Assembly: GCF_024346675.1 (NCBI RefSeq)
Contig: NZ_AP024850.1
Span: forward strand, 558,001 to 622,000
Length of the DNA: 64,000 nt
Reading direction: 5' to 3'
Origin: Photobacterium sanguinicancri
GTDB taxonomy: Bacteria; Pseudomonadota; Gammaproteobacteria; Enterobacterales; Vibrionaceae
Of the stretch, positions 48,501-57,988 are shown one piece after another (positions within the stretch are counted from its first letter, which is position 1; each line of letters begins with the position of its first letter). The notes beneath the pieces were generated by a model, which saw only the letters and a list, made by a program, of their open reading frames with translations, was not told where the DNA came from and made no database searches. A program made the position numbers and the translations under genes.

Positions 48501-49062
48501 TCACAAGGTGAACCTACAAGGTTGGCTAAAACAAGGTTATCAATCCGGTTTGGTACGTTATCGCAGTGGCAAAATACGCGCTCAAGATCTGCTTATTGCA
48601 TGGATAGATCACCTCTGCTTGGCGGCAATGCAGCCGCAAAGCTCAAATCCAAACCAAGTTCAGGCTCAGAAGAGCACGCACTTGATTGGTAACGATGAAT
48701 ATCGTCGCTTGCTCCCGATTGATGCCGAGACCGCACGCCAGTACCTACAAGACATTATTGAGCTGTATTTTGATGGCTTAAATCAGCCATTAGCGTATTT
48801 CCCTAAAACAGCGTTGGCAGGGATCCAAGCAAGGATCGGACGCGATGGTAGTTTCAAAGACGACGACGAGACAATCCAAAAAGCGTTGAAGAAAATGGCT
48901 GATACTTTCAATGATGGTTACTTATTTGCAGGTGAAGGCGCAGACAGTTATATCGCGCGAGTATGGCCTAACTGGGATGATAATTTAGCCAATGATGCGT
49001 CACAGCTTGCTAGTCGAATATTGCAAGGTGCGGTATTAAATAGTGAAAAAGTCGAAGAGTAG
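45586..49062 (+). CDS. recC: Exodeoxyribonuclease V subunit gamma (RecC)
   Basis: A 1158-residue RecC (E. coli 1122). MFTVYHSNQLDVLKSLLVELIR, ILVQSPGMSQWLKLELAKSFGIAANIEFPLPATFIW and FCTLMPMRSIPFKVVSLLGMNDGAYPR are highly conserved. RecC is an inactive helicase-like scaffold that recognises Chi and splits the strands in RecBCD. The start is GTG at 45586, with no in-frame ATG near. Between recC and recB are about 350 bases; ptrA, which lies there in E. coli, is absent. Confidence 0.97.
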   Translation: MFTVYHSNQLDVLKSLLVELIRLQPLDNPFEQEQILVQSPGMSQWLKLELAKSFGIAANIEFPLPATFIWTMFTKVLSDVPARSAFNKESMTWKLMEVLPQQLDLDEFEPLKRYLEGDEDGLKIYQLAEKIADIFDQYLVYRPEWVQQWEAGETVKELGDDHPWQPILWQALYDQTLALGQSPYHRANLYDHFIETLTNYAASAAEGELPEGLPKRLFVFGISSLPPRYMDALAALGEHIDVHLMFTNPCRYYWGEVRDRKYLARLAAKNRLQVKWLDDHSEQGDMAEQLKGSIEDNVLDEFHTDAVGNSLLASMGKLGRDNLFLMSEMQANEIEAFADIERDSLLHSIQADILNLEDRQNDDILDSSHHKLAVMLDDQSLSIHACHSPMREVEVLHDKLLAMFDADSSLKPRDVIVMVSDINAYSPAIQAVFGNAPGNRYIPFSISDRTAEQENPILLAFLRLLTLPESRCQASELLELLEVPAVMARFGFDSDSFEKVKRWIEEVGVRWGLDSQTAGQFDLPAQQQNTWLFGIQRMLLGYAMPYEAGLFDGISAYEEVQGLDAEIAGQLASFIDKLIDYRHCLAQSQSVTDWTQILNQLLDDCFAVDIDGELVLKSIRESLHRLQEQLDDAHYNAPISPRVLTEYLTGKLSGERVSQRFLAGQVNFCTLMPMRSIPFKVVSLLGMNDGAYPRSMPAEGFDLMDGRTRAGDRSRRDDDRYLFLEAIQSAQQTLYISYVGRSIQDNTEKVPSVLVSELVEYCQQGYCLAGDEALPVDQSADNIKQHLNHFHPLVPFSPSAFEGDKASYAVEWLPAAERKGQAGQAFQLSALESEPFADDKVLELDLSELQRFWRLPVRYFFNRRLKVFFEPPMGIIEDDEPFTLNGLDGYLMREQLLQQLLDAKLVNQDESAVFDEFSAQQKAAGRLPVAAFGDLDLEITRNDVLALTEQIFPLIHAPLDDQEVDLIFSYQGHKVNLQGWLKQGYQSGLVRYRSGKIRAQDLLIAWIDHLCLAAMQPQSSNPNQVQAQKSTHLIGNDEYRRLLPIDAETARQYLQDIIELYFDGLNQPLAYFPKTALAGIQARIGRDGSFKDDDETIQKALKKMADTFNDGYLFAGEGADSYIARVWPNWDDNLANDASQLASRILQGAVLNSEKVEE

Positions 49063-49418
49063 GCAGGAAGTAGTGTGGCCGTCAGCAAATCATTCTTATT
49101 TGTAGGGTGTTTGCTGTACGACCACCGGTCCAGAGGTGACCATGTTTCTGGCTGCGATACTAACCAAAGCGATGGCGTTAAACTGTGAGAAAACTCTCAC
49201 ATTGATAGAAAGAAAACTTATTCAAGCAAGCTAACGTTTATTTCTAAGTTATTGATCACACTTGATCGTGATGAGTAACCAGACAAATGTTAACGGCGGA
49301 TATTCAGCAAGGTGAACCTTGATGACACCAAAGATATTACCTAGCGTAAGCACTTGGTTGGCGGCGCCAACCCATTTACTCATTACAATCAGAGCTATGA
49401 CAGAGAAGGATGGCGGGG
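49063..49418. other. Gap between recC and recB
   Basis: 356 bases with no supported gene. There is a TGTGAG / CTCACA hairpin with a 6-base loop at 49184-49201 and a GGTCCAGAGGTGACC-type imperfect repeat near 49128. In E. coli this position carries ptrA. No remnant of ptrA coding sequence is recognisable. Confidence 0.5.
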
Positions 49419-52400
49419 ATGAATAATAACGCAAATACACTGCACCCGATGACGTTCCCTCTTCATGGTGCGCGTTTAATTGAAGCCTCAGCAGGTACGG
49501 GGAAAACATTTACCATCGCCAGCTTGTATTTACGTTTATTGCTGGGCCATGGCAGCGTTGATAGCCGACATGGCTGTGAGCTAAATGTTGATCAGATCCT
49601 GGTTGTGACCTTTACAGAAGCCGCAACTGCAGAGCTACGGGATCGTATTCGAGCCCGTATTCATGATGCACGTTTGGCGTTTAGCCGTGGGGTGAGTAAC
49701 GATCCTGTGATCCAACCTTTGCTTGAAGAGATTCAAGATCATAAAACGGCCGCGCAAATTTTATTACAAGCCGAGCGTCAAATGGACGAAGCGGCGATCT
49801 ATACCATTCACGGTTTTTGTCAGCGGATGCTGACCCAAAATGCATTTGAATCGGGCAGTCGTTTTAACAATGAATTTGTGACCGATGAAAGCCAGCTAAA
49901 AAGTATGGTTTCAGCGGATTATTGGCGTCGTGCTTTTTATCATTTACCGCATGCATTAGCGCAAGAAGTTCGCAATATTTGGTCATCCCCTGCGGCCTTA
50001 TTGAAGGATTTAGGTGGCAGTTTAACCGGTGCGCCGGTGAAGCTCAGCGTTGATGCGATGACGGAATCTTTGGCCGATCTTCACCAAGAAAATCTGCAAC
50101 GCTTGGATGGCTTTAAAGCCCAGTGGCGTGAACACCAAAGTGATCTCGAACCTTTGATTGCGGGTTCTGGGGTCAACAAACGCAGCTATACCAAAAAAAG
50201 TTTACCGACTTGGTTAGAGCAAGTGTCACAGTGGGCAGCAACGCCAACGGTGAACTATGACTTGCCCGATAAGCTTGAACGTTTCCATCAGCAGACCTTG
50301 ATTGAAAAATCGAAAGACAACCCGCCAGAACATGCGGTGTTTGCCGCGGTTGCTGAGTTATTGGATAACCCTGCTAACTTGCGTGATCCACTGTTAGCTC
50401 ATGCGATTGCTGAGTGTCGAGAATTACTGGCGCAGGCCAAGCAACGTAAAGGTTGGTTATCGTTTGATGATTTGCTGACACAATTGTCGGCAGCGATTGA
50501 TAACGACAGTGATGATTTACTCGTTGATCGTATTCGCAGCCAGTACCCAGTGGCGATGATCGATGAATTCCAAGATACCGATCCGCTGCAATACAGTATT
50601 TTTAGCAATATTTACACTACAGATACGGCGACACAAAGTGGCTGTGGTTTGTTTATGATCGGTGATCCGAAACAGGCTATCTATGCGTTTCGTGGCGCCG
50701 ATATTTTTACCTATATTCAAGCGCGCCGTCAGGTAACTGATCACTACACTTTAGGGACAAACTGGCGCTCAACCGCCGATATGATCGCTTCGGTCAATCA
50801 GGTATTTGAACATCCTGATAGCCCATTTATGTATGACCAAGATATTCAGTTTTTATCGGTCGCTCATAGCCCTAAAGCGCCAGATCGTAGCTGGTGGTTA
50901 GATGGTCAAGTGCAGCATGCACTGACGTTTTGGCATCAAGATAGCTTGGATGGCAAACCTGTCACCAAAGGTAATTACCAAGAGGTAATGGCGGAGGCGA
51001 CGGCCGCTAAAATCCAAGATATTTTGACTCAATCGCAGCAAGATAGTGCCTATTTCCAAGATAAAGACCACAAGAAATCGATTCAAGCGGGCGATATTGC
51101 CGTTTTGGTGCGCACGGGGAGTGAAGGTAAGCTAGTCCGCCAAGCCCTTGCTGAACAAGGCATCGCCAGTGTGTATTTATCTAACCGTGATAGCGTGTTT
51201 GGCAGTGCAGAAGCGGCCGATATTCAGCGATTATTACAAGCGGTATTAACCCCTGAAAATGAACGAGCGCTACGGGCAGCGTTAGCGTCGAGCTTGTTTG
51301 CTTATACTGCGGCGGATTTAGATTTATTAAATAACGATGAAACCCGCTGGGAAACTGCGGTTACTGAATTTAGAGATTACCGCAAGTTATGGCTTAGTCG
51401 TGGTGTGATGCCAATGCTTCGCGCCGTGATGAGCCGAAATGCGATTGCTGAGCGCTTATTGGCTGAAGAGGGCGGCGAGCGTCGATTGACTGACTTGCTG
51501 CACATTGGCGAGTTATTACAACAAGCCAGCCAAACGCTTGATAGCGACTATGGCTTATTACGCTGGTTAGCAGAGCATGTTGCTGAACCTAACGGCAATG
51601 CTGACGATCAAATCCAACGATTAGAGTCTGAGCGTAATTTGGTTCAGATCGTGACTATCCATAAATCTAAAGGGTTGGAATACGATCTGGTATTTATGCC
51701 CTTTGTTTGTAGCTATCGCGCCGCAAGTGAAGCGAAATACCATGATGATCAGCAAAACCTGACCATTCTAGATATTACTAAGCAGGCTGATTCACTAGAA
51801 AAAGCAGATAAAGAGCGCTTAGCCGAAGATTTACGTTTGATCTATGTGGCATTAACGCGGGCGGTATACGGTTGTTTTGTGGGTATGGCGCCGATTCGTA
51901 ATGGCCGCAGCACCAAAGAGCCGACAGGCTTACACCAATCAGCAATGGGTTACTTGGTACAAAATGGCCAAGAAGGTGGCATCAGTGATCTGGAGATCGC
52001 GCTGGCGAAGTTAGCGGAAAGCCTCCCTGCTATCACGGTGGCAGAGCCGCCGATATTACCGAGTGATAAGTGGCAACCCGCTGAAGGGGACACGCCTGCG
52101 TTAACGGCCAGTCAATTTAGCGCCAGCATTGAGCGAAACTGGTGGATGACCAGCTATTCAAGTTTGGTTAAACAAGGCCACCACAATTCGTATGACAGTA
52201 GCTTTGATTTACCGGGTTTTGATACGGATTCGGCAATAGAAGCTGCGGCAGATACGGCATCATCAGATGATGATCACGCTTTAGAGTTGGAGCCTGAATA
52301 CTCCATTTATACTTTCCCGCGTGGTGCGCGACCAGGCACTTTCTTACATACCGTCTTTGAAGAAATTGAATTTACCGCGCCTGTTGATAGCCCTGAAACC

Positions 52401-53027
52401 GTGGCGACCTTGACGGAGCTACTGCAAAAAGAAAACTATGAGTTGGAATGGTTACCTGTATTACAGCAATTGATCCGTGACGTATTGCAGTGTTCATTAG
52501 ACGGCGACGCGATGCGTTTAGGGGAAAAAACGCCAGCGCAACGCTTAACTGAAATGGAATTCTTACTGCCGATCGAGTTACTGGCTGCCCCTATGTTAAC
52601 CAAGGTGATTGCTAAACATGATGAGGTATCTGCCAAAGCGGGCGATCTGGGTTTTGCGACCGTTAGTGGCATGCTAAAAGGCTTTATCGATTTAGTGTTT
52701 GAACACCAAGGTAAATATTATGTTCTCGATTGGAAATCTAACCACTTAGGTGATGATCCATCGGTATACCGCGGCCAGCAGTTGGTCGAAGCAATGCGCG
52801 ATCACCGTTATGATTTACAGTACCAAATTTATGCGTTGGCATTGCAACGTTTCTTGCGTAGCCGTATTCCTAACTATGACTATGAAACCCATTTTGGTGG
52901 GGTGTATTACTTATTCTTACGCGGTATTGAAGCGGGCAGTGACAGTGGTATTTTCCATGCAAGACCAAGTGAGCAACTACTTACAGAATTGGAACAGCTG
53001 ATTGATGGAGAGCAAATTGATGCTTAA
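49419..53027 (+). CDS. recB: Exodeoxyribonuclease V subunit beta (RecB)
   Basis: A 1202-residue RecB (E. coli 1180): SF1A 3'-5' helicase with Walker A ASAGTGKT at 23-30, VVTFTEAATAELRDRIR, MIDEFQDTDPLQYSIF (Walker B), GDPKQAIYAFRGADI, TNWRSTADMI and TIHKSKGLEYDLVFMPF; then a C-terminal PD-(D/E)XK nuclease with VLDWKSNHLG as the catalytic DxK and a YQIYALALQRFL segment. It resects double-strand breaks and loads RecA. I prefer the ATG at 49419 (AGAAGG nine bases upstream) to one at 49410. It overlaps recD by 8 bases. Confidence 0.97.
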   Translation: MNNNANTLHPMTFPLHGARLIEASAGTGKTFTIASLYLRLLLGHGSVDSRHGCELNVDQILVVTFTEAATAELRDRIRARIHDARLAFSRGVSNDPVIQPLLEEIQDHKTAAQILLQAERQMDEAAIYTIHGFCQRMLTQNAFESGSRFNNEFVTDESQLKSMVSADYWRRAFYHLPHALAQEVRNIWSSPAALLKDLGGSLTGAPVKLSVDAMTESLADLHQENLQRLDGFKAQWREHQSDLEPLIAGSGVNKRSYTKKSLPTWLEQVSQWAATPTVNYDLPDKLERFHQQTLIEKSKDNPPEHAVFAAVAELLDNPANLRDPLLAHAIAECRELLAQAKQRKGWLSFDDLLTQLSAAIDNDSDDLLVDRIRSQYPVAMIDEFQDTDPLQYSIFSNIYTTDTATQSGCGLFMIGDPKQAIYAFRGADIFTYIQARRQVTDHYTLGTNWRSTADMIASVNQVFEHPDSPFMYDQDIQFLSVAHSPKAPDRSWWLDGQVQHALTFWHQDSLDGKPVTKGNYQEVMAEATAAKIQDILTQSQQDSAYFQDKDHKKSIQAGDIAVLVRTGSEGKLVRQALAEQGIASVYLSNRDSVFGSAEAADIQRLLQAVLTPENERALRAALASSLFAYTAADLDLLNNDETRWETAVTEFRDYRKLWLSRGVMPMLRAVMSRNAIAERLLAEEGGERRLTDLLHIGELLQQASQTLDSDYGLLRWLAEHVAEPNGNADDQIQRLESERNLVQIVTIHKSKGLEYDLVFMPFVCSYRAASEAKYHDDQQNLTILDITKQADSLEKADKERLAEDLRLIYVALTRAVYGCFVGMAPIRNGRSTKEPTGLHQSAMGYLVQNGQEGGISDLEIALAKLAESLPAITVAEPPILPSDKWQPAEGDTPALTASQFSASIERNWWMTSYSSLVKQGHHNSYDSSFDLPGFDTDSAIEAAADTASSDDDHALELEPEYSIYTFPRGARPGTFLHTVFEEIEFTAPVDSPETVATLTELLQKENYELEWLPVLQQLIRDVLQCSLDGDAMRLGEKTPAQRLTEMEFLLPIELLAAPMLTKVIAKHDEVSAKAGDLGFATVSGMLKGFIDLVFEHQGKYYVLDWKSNHLGDDPSVYRGQQLVEAMRDHRYDLQYQIYALALQRFLRSRIPNYDYETHFGGVYYLFLRGIEAGSDSGIFHARPSEQLLTELEQLIDGEQIDA

Positions 53028-55098
53028 GCGATTACAGGATCTTACTCAGTCAGGTGTACTGCGCCCGCTCGATTATCAGTTTGCTAAGTTTATCGCGCAG
53101 CGAGTCGGTGAGTCGCATAGTGAGCATCACGACTTGGTCGCTTTGCTTGCTGCATGGGTGAGCCATGAATTAGGCAAGGGTAACGTGTGTTTAGAGCTGG
53201 ATGAAAAAAGCACTAAGCGAGTGATGGACTTACCGATCAAGTATTCGGTTGGTTTACTTGAAGGCCTCCCTGAATTTGACTGTTGGGCGGCTATTTTATC
53301 CAATTTACCTGTGGTCTCTGATGGGGCAAAGGCTACACCGTTAGTACTTACTGACCAGCGCCTCTATCTGCATCGTTACTGGCATTTTGAGAAAATTGTC
53401 GCACAGAAACTCACGCATACAGCGCAAGCGCCTGCTGCCAGTCTGCTAGAGGGTGATATGGCAGCTGTGCTTGATGCGCTATTCCCTCGTACATATGGTT
53501 ACTTATACGAAGCATTGGCGGTATTTAAAGGCAGTGAGACAGACACGGCACAAGCCCGCCAAGAGCAGGTTTGCGATAAGCTAGATGTGATAGCACCCGC
53601 TTTACTGAATTGGCCCGAAATTGATGCTGTATTACAGCAAGCGACGCAAATTGGTGATTTGGCTGCATTAGATAAGTTAGTACCCACTTCAGCCTGTTTG
53701 AATTGGCAAAAAGTGGCAGCGGCTATGGCGTTAACGCGCCAGTTTTCGGTTATATCGGGAGGGCCTGGTACAGGTAAAACCACCACTGTGGCTAAGTTGT
53801 TGGCAGCCTTGGTGATGCAGGTCGATTTAGCGGCGGGTGTAGAAGCGCCTGCCATTAAATTAGTTGCGCCGACCGGTAAAGCCGCTGCACGTTTGACGGA
53901 ATCTATTGGCTCGGCGGTGAAATCATTATCGGTGGATGCGATAGTCAAAGAAAATATCCCGACGCAGTCGAGTACCATTCACCGTTTATTAGGTGCAATC
54001 CCAAATAGTGTCGATTTTCGTCATAATCGTGATAACCCATTGCACTTGGATGTGCTGGTGGTTGATGAAGCCTCGATGATTGATTTACCTATGATGGCAC
54101 GCTTGCTTGATGCATTGCCGCCACATGCAAAATTGATTTTGTTGGGTGATAAAGACCAGCTAGCATCGGTTGAAGCAGGCGCTGTACTTGGCGATATTTG
54201 TGGCTTTATCGAACAAGGCTATAGTCCACAACAAGCAGCACAACTGAACCAGCTTACTGGGTATCAGTTATCATCGGCGCAACAAAATGTTAGCCCCGTT
54301 GCTGATAGTTTGTGTATGTTGCGAAAGAGCTACCGTTTCCACGCTAAATCGGGGATTGGCCAGTTAGCGAGAGCCATTAATAGTGGTAAACCTCAGCTTG
54401 TTGATCGTGTTTGGCAGCAAGGTTTTGCGGATATTCGCAATTACCCGCTATCGACTGATAACTACCAAACGCTGATCAAAATGACGGTGAATTTCTACCG
54501 TGATTATTTAGACTTAATTGAGCAGCAGGCCTCACCTTCTGACGTGCTTGCCGCATTTTCACAAGTACGTTTATTGTGTGCATTGCGAGAAGGTGACTTT
54601 GGGGTACAAGGCTTAAACCAGCGTATTGAGCGAGGGTTAGAGCGCGCAGGTAAAATCAGTACCAGTGATGATACTTGGTATCTTGGCCGCCCTGTGATGA
54701 TTACTCGCAACGATCATGGTTTAGGTTTGTATAACGGTGACATTGGTATCGCGATGTACGAGCCCAGTAATAGCCTAAATGAAGGTGCAAGCACACCTCG
54801 TTTGCGAGTGTATTTCGAAATGCCAGATGGCAGTATCTATGGGGTGTTACCGAGCCGATTACCCGAGCATGACACTGTGTATGCGATGACAGTCCATAAA
54901 TCACAAGGCTCAGAATTTGCTGATACCTTGATGGTGTTGCCGAAAGATTACAGCCCGATCTTAACGCGTGAGTTGGTATATACCGGCGTGACACGCGCTA
55001 AAGCTCGATTACACTTTTTCGCCCAGCCCGATGTTGTGACACGCGCGGTACGTATTTGTACTGAGCGTGCCAGTGGGTTAGCGAGTTTATTAAGCTAA
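53020..55098 (+). CDS. recD: Exodeoxyribonuclease V subunit alpha (RecD)
   Basis: A 692-residue SF1B 5'-3' helicase. Walker A GGPGTGKT at 247-254, APTGKAAARLTESI, VLVVDEASMIDLPMM, LLGDKDQLASVEAG and the C-terminal YAMTVHKSQGSEFADTLMVLP with VYTGVTRAK are the helicase motifs. The ATG at 53020 has GGAGAG six bases upstream and overlaps the recB stop; earlier in-frame TTG/ATG codons (53002, 53005) would be within that ribosome-binding site. Third member of the recCBD cluster. Confidence 0.96.
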   Translation: MLKRLQDLTQSGVLRPLDYQFAKFIAQRVGESHSEHHDLVALLAAWVSHELGKGNVCLELDEKSTKRVMDLPIKYSVGLLEGLPEFDCWAAILSNLPVVSDGAKATPLVLTDQRLYLHRYWHFEKIVAQKLTHTAQAPAASLLEGDMAAVLDALFPRTYGYLYEALAVFKGSETDTAQARQEQVCDKLDVIAPALLNWPEIDAVLQQATQIGDLAALDKLVPTSACLNWQKVAAAMALTRQFSVISGGPGTGKTTTVAKLLAALVMQVDLAAGVEAPAIKLVAPTGKAAARLTESIGSAVKSLSVDAIVKENIPTQSSTIHRLLGAIPNSVDFRHNRDNPLHLDVLVVDEASMIDLPMMARLLDALPPHAKLILLGDKDQLASVEAGAVLGDICGFIEQGYSPQQAAQLNQLTGYQLSSAQQNVSPVADSLCMLRKSYRFHAKSGIGQLARAINSGKPQLVDRVWQQGFADIRNYPLSTDNYQTLIKMTVNFYRDYLDLIEQQASPSDVLAAFSQVRLLCALREGDFGVQGLNQRIERGLERAGKISTSDDTWYLGRPVMITRNDHGLGLYNGDIGIAMYEPSNSLNEGASTPRLRVYFEMPDGSIYGVLPSRLPEHDTVYAMTVHKSQGSEFADTLMVLPKDYSPILTRELVYTGVTRAKARLHFFAQPDVVTRAVRICTERASGLASLLS

Positions 55099-55147
55099 TA
55101 TCAACCTAACTAAGTCACTGCTCGTTCTTACTGGTTAAAATCACTGA

Positions 55148-55171
55148 CAACGCCAGCTTGTGCTGGCGTTG
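55148..55171. terminator. Hairpin between recD and argA
   Basis: CAACGCCAGC / GCTGGCGTTG, a perfect 10-bp stem with a TTGT loop between converging genes; only short T runs follow. Confidence 0.65.
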
Positions 55172-55183
55172 TTGATCTAAAAG

Positions 55184-56509
55184 TTATAACGCTAAGGTGA
55201 GAATTTTAGAACGACGTTGGAAGTTATAGAGGGCTTGTTTTTCCATGGGGAGTTGATCGACCTTGGACTCTATAAAGCCTTGTTCCCTAAACCAATGTAA
55301 GCTTTGGGTGGTTAATACAAACAACTGCTTAAGGCCTTGTTCTTTGGCTTGTTGACGGAGGCGGTTCAGTAGTAATGCGCCGCGATCGCCATCGCGAAAA
55401 TCAGGGTGTACCGCCACACAAGCCATCTCGGCAATTTTGTCTTCAGGGAAAGGGTAGAGTGCTGCACAACTAATGATCAACCCATCACGCTCAATAATGG
55501 TAAAGAGCTCAATTTCCTGTTCTAGCTGTTCACGTGAACGACGAACTAAAATACCTTGTTGCTCTAGTGGCCGAATAAGATCTAAGATCCCCCCGATATC
55601 ATCAATGCCAGCTGAACGTACTTTTTCAGCACTCGCCATCACGATCTGAGTACCAATGCCATCTAAAGAAAAGAGTTCTTGGATTAAAGCCCCGTCTTCT
55701 TTGTAGCTAATTAAGTGGCTACGTGGCACACCAGCACGACAGGCACTGATCGCGCCGCGTAAAAAACGTGCCGTCCCACACCCATCTTGCTCTGCTGACA
55801 CTAAGCGTTGTAGTTCAGTTTCAGCTTCATTGGGCAGTAACTCTGAAATGACATTATTTTGGAGATCGATCACACCTTGCTCAGAACAAAAGCCAATGAG
55901 CTTATCGGCCTTTAACTTTATCGCTAATTGTGTCGCTACTTCTTCAGAGGTAAGGTTAAAACATTCACCCGTAACAGAGCTCGCAACAGGGCCAAGTAAG
56001 ACAATGGCATTTTGATCGAGTTGACGATGAATACCATCACAGTCGATACGGCGAATACGGCCACTATGGACGTAATCAACCCCATCATTGATACCTAAGG
56101 GTTGGGCGATGATAAAGTTGCCACTGACGACATTGATCTGTGAGCCTGCCATTGGGGTATTGTTTAGCCCCATGGAAAATCGAGCGGTAATATCAAGCTG
56201 AAGAAGCCCTGCGGCTTGCTTCACTATATTCAGAGCCGATTCATCAGTAACCCGAACACCCTGATGGTATGGTGTTGAATAACCATGAATGCCGAGTAGT
56301 GAATTGATTTGTGGACGAGCGCCATAAACCACGACAATACGTTGGCCGAGGCTGTTTAACAATGCAATATCATTAACGATATTAGTAAAATTAGCATCAC
56401 TTATGGCTTCACCACCCAGCATGATTACAATTGTCTTGCCTGCGTGTGCGTTAACGTAGGGCGCTGATTGGCGGAATCCTTTGACAAGTTCTGTACCACG
56501 ATTTTTCAA
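55184..56509 (-). CDS. argA: Amino-acid N-acetyltransferase (N-acetylglutamate synthase)
   Basis: A 441-residue classical ArgA. Residues about 1-280 are an amino-acid-kinase fold ([43 protein letters not shown]) that binds arginine for feedback inhibition; the C-terminal GNAT domain ([33 protein letters not shown]) makes N-acetylglutamate from glutamate and acetyl-CoA. The predicted start is TTG, with no in-frame ATG upstream; E. coli argA also uses a non-ATG start. argA beside recD is conserved with E. coli. Confidence 0.95.
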   Translation of the reverse strand: MKNRGTELVKGFRQSAPYVNAHAGKTIVIMLGGEAISDANFTNIVNDIALLNSLGQRIVVVYGARPQINSLLGIHGYSTPYHQGVRVTDESALNIVKQAAGLLQLDITARFSMGLNNTPMAGSQINVVSGNFIIAQPLGINDGVDYVHSGRIRRIDCDGIHRQLDQNAIVLLGPVASSVTGECFNLTSEEVATQLAIKLKADKLIGFCSEQGVIDLQNNVISELLPNEAETELQRLVSAEQDGCGTARFLRGAISACRAGVPRSHLISYKEDGALIQELFSLDGIGTQIVMASAEKVRSAGIDDIGGILDLIRPLEQQGILVRRSREQLEQEIELFTIIERDGLIISCAALYPFPEDKIAEMACVAVHPDFRDGDRGALLLNRLRQQAKEQGLKQLFVLTTQSLHWFREQGFIESKVDQLPMEKQALYNFQRRSKILTLAL

Positions 56510-56587
56510 AGTTAAACATCCATGTGTGACTTTCGATAGCCCAGTGTGGCCAATTATTTTTTTTGCTTCAAGATCTCGTTATCGATT

Positions 56588-56605
56588 AGTGAATAATTAT
56601 TTTTT
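56588..56605 (-). promoter_or_regulatory. Candidate ARG box upstream of argA
   Basis: AGTGAATAATTATTTTTT carries the core TGAATAATTATT of the ArgR operator (consensus TGAATWWWWATTCA); the right arm is less perfect. It lies about 80 bases upstream of argA. A second box at the usual 3-bp distance is not evident. Confidence 0.55.
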
Positions 56606-56672
56606 TATCGAACGTGATACTTAATGTATCGAGTAGATAAAGGTTAGACGTTAATAGTTTTTTGACCAAGTT

Positions 56673-57062
56673 ATGACTAAAGCCATTTCCAAACAGAAAG
56701 TAGCAAAAAAGCGCCTGCAAACGACCTTCTTACTAGGGGTGATTAGTTGCGGGACGACCTTAGTGGGTCTGATGACAACTGGGGTTGTTTCATCAGCGTG
56801 GTTACTGCCAGAGCCGCCAGCTAATATTGTTGGGGTTTGGACCGAACAAGCGGTGGCTGATTACGCATCTGATAGTTTTGAACTCCGCCCTGATGGTGTT
56901 TATGTTAATGGACGCGTGGTAAGTACTCATTATGATTGGGATGGCGATACGCTGCGCTATCAGTTTGGTGATGAGCTCTACGTTTACTCATATTTATCCG
57001 GTGACTTTATTCGGCAGTCACCGTCACATTATATTTCAATGTTTCGTCGACAGACCTTGTAG
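56673..57062 (+). CDS. DUF2850-like membrane-anchored protein
   Basis: A 129-residue protein: basic N terminus, one membrane helix (TTFLLGVISCGTTLVGLMTTGVV, about residues 18-42), then a small domain outside the membrane with VGVWTEQAVADYASDSFELRPDGVYVNGRVVSTHYDWDGDTLRYQFG. This pattern fits the DUF2850 family, which as I recall is nearly restricted to Vibrionaceae. Function unknown. It is divergent from argA. Confidence 0.7.
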   Translation: MTKAISKQKVAKKRLQTTFLLGVISCGTTLVGLMTTGVVSSAWLLPEPPANIVGVWTEQAVADYASDSFELRPDGVYVNGRVVSTHYDWDGDTLRYQFGDELYVYSYLSGDFIRQSPSHYISMFRRQTL

Positions 57063-57511
57063 GTATAAAATCAGACATTATCTAAATATAATAGATGTGC
57101 CACAGTAACAAGCCTATTCTACCGGTATTAATTTCTATATTTTCAAAGCGATTAATACGCTCTTAAATACTTCATTAATTGAGTTATAATTGACTCTATT
57201 TTTAGTTCTAATAGCCTGATTTAATATATTTTTTATCTTCTTTCTCAATGCCTTAGCGTTATCTTACGGTCTCTGTTTTTTATAGATGATCATCTTTTAC
57301 AATAATAATCATTTTAAAATCATACGTTTACTTATCTCGTCGTTATAACTGAAATTATCCCTGAGCTATTTTTATTTAAATGCATTATTTAGCGTTATAT
57401 TCACAGCCTTGTTTCGCATTGCAAAATTTGTAAAATAAACCTTAGTGGTGTCATTAATTTGACTGAATTGGTTTCGGCAGACATTTCTAAATGAAATGTG
57501 CAGGTGTGGAT
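57063..57511. other. AT-rich intergenic region before the tadE-like gene
   Basis: About 450 bases, much richer in A and T than its surroundings and without a supported gene. TACAATAATAATCATTTTA (57298-57316) shares 14 of 19 positions with the Fur-box consensus, weak evidence only. The promoter of the tad-like genes should lie here. No flp prepilin gene or rcp/tad gene is visible. Confidence 0.5.
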
Positions 57512-57985
57512 ATGAAGCGCAGTCATCGTTTACAGAAAGGGGTTGCAAGTATTGAATTTGCCCTTGGGTTCATAGTGTTATGGTTTATGACTGTAATGAT
57601 TATGGATATAGGGCTGAGGAATTATACTGTTGCCGTTGTAAATTTTGCAGCCTCAGAAGCGACGCGAGATGTCAAAGTTCGCCATTTTGAAACTGAATCC
57701 GAGTTTGAAAAATACTTTGAAGAAGTATTAAGTGAAAATGCTTTTTCATTATGGGGAGCATTAAATCATGACAGTGAACTCACGGTAGATATGAAGCAGT
57801 ATCCTAATATTGATGCTTTAGTGGGAGAGCGCCAGCTAATGAATCAAAGTATCGCCTCTGCGCCGATTGCCTCTTATCTTATAACTTTTAATTACAAGCC
57901 ATTAATTACTCTTGGTGACTACACGTCATTCCCAATTAAGCGGGAAGTGATTGCGGTGCAAGAATACGGCCGTCGAGAGTCTTAA
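57512..57985 (+). CDS. TadE-like pseudopilin
   Basis: A 157-residue protein with a type IVb prepilin-like N terminus: short basic leader MKRSHRLQKG, then VASIEFALGFIVLWFMTVMIMDIGL with Glu at position 5 after the presumed TadV cleavage at Gly10. TadE-type minor pseudopilins have one such N-terminal helix and a small globular domain. In tad loci they support assembly of Flp pili for tight adherence. An ATG 21 bases upstream is possible; this start gives a compact leader. First of three co-directional genes with gaps of 3-4 bases. Confidence 0.8.
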   Translation: MKRSHRLQKGVASIEFALGFIVLWFMTVMIMDIGLRNYTVAVVNFAASEATRDVKVRHFETESEFEKYFEEVLSENAFSLWGALNHDSELTVDMKQYPNIDALVGERQLMNQSIASAPIASYLITFNYKPLITLGDYTSFPIKREVIAVQEYGRRES

Positions 57986-57988
57986 GGT

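Noticed and set aside
49128..49142. Remnant of ptrA or a mobile-element end in the recC-recB gap
   Set aside because: Only a short imperfect repeat is visible; no coding similarity and no target duplication.
53499..53978. 159-codon minus-strand frame inside recD
   Set aside because: Antisense shadow of a conserved helicase domain; no start context, and the plus-strand protein explains the sequence.
57298..57316. Fur box upstream of the tad-like genes
   Set aside because: Only 14 of 19 positions match in a very AT-rich region, where such matches are expected by chance.
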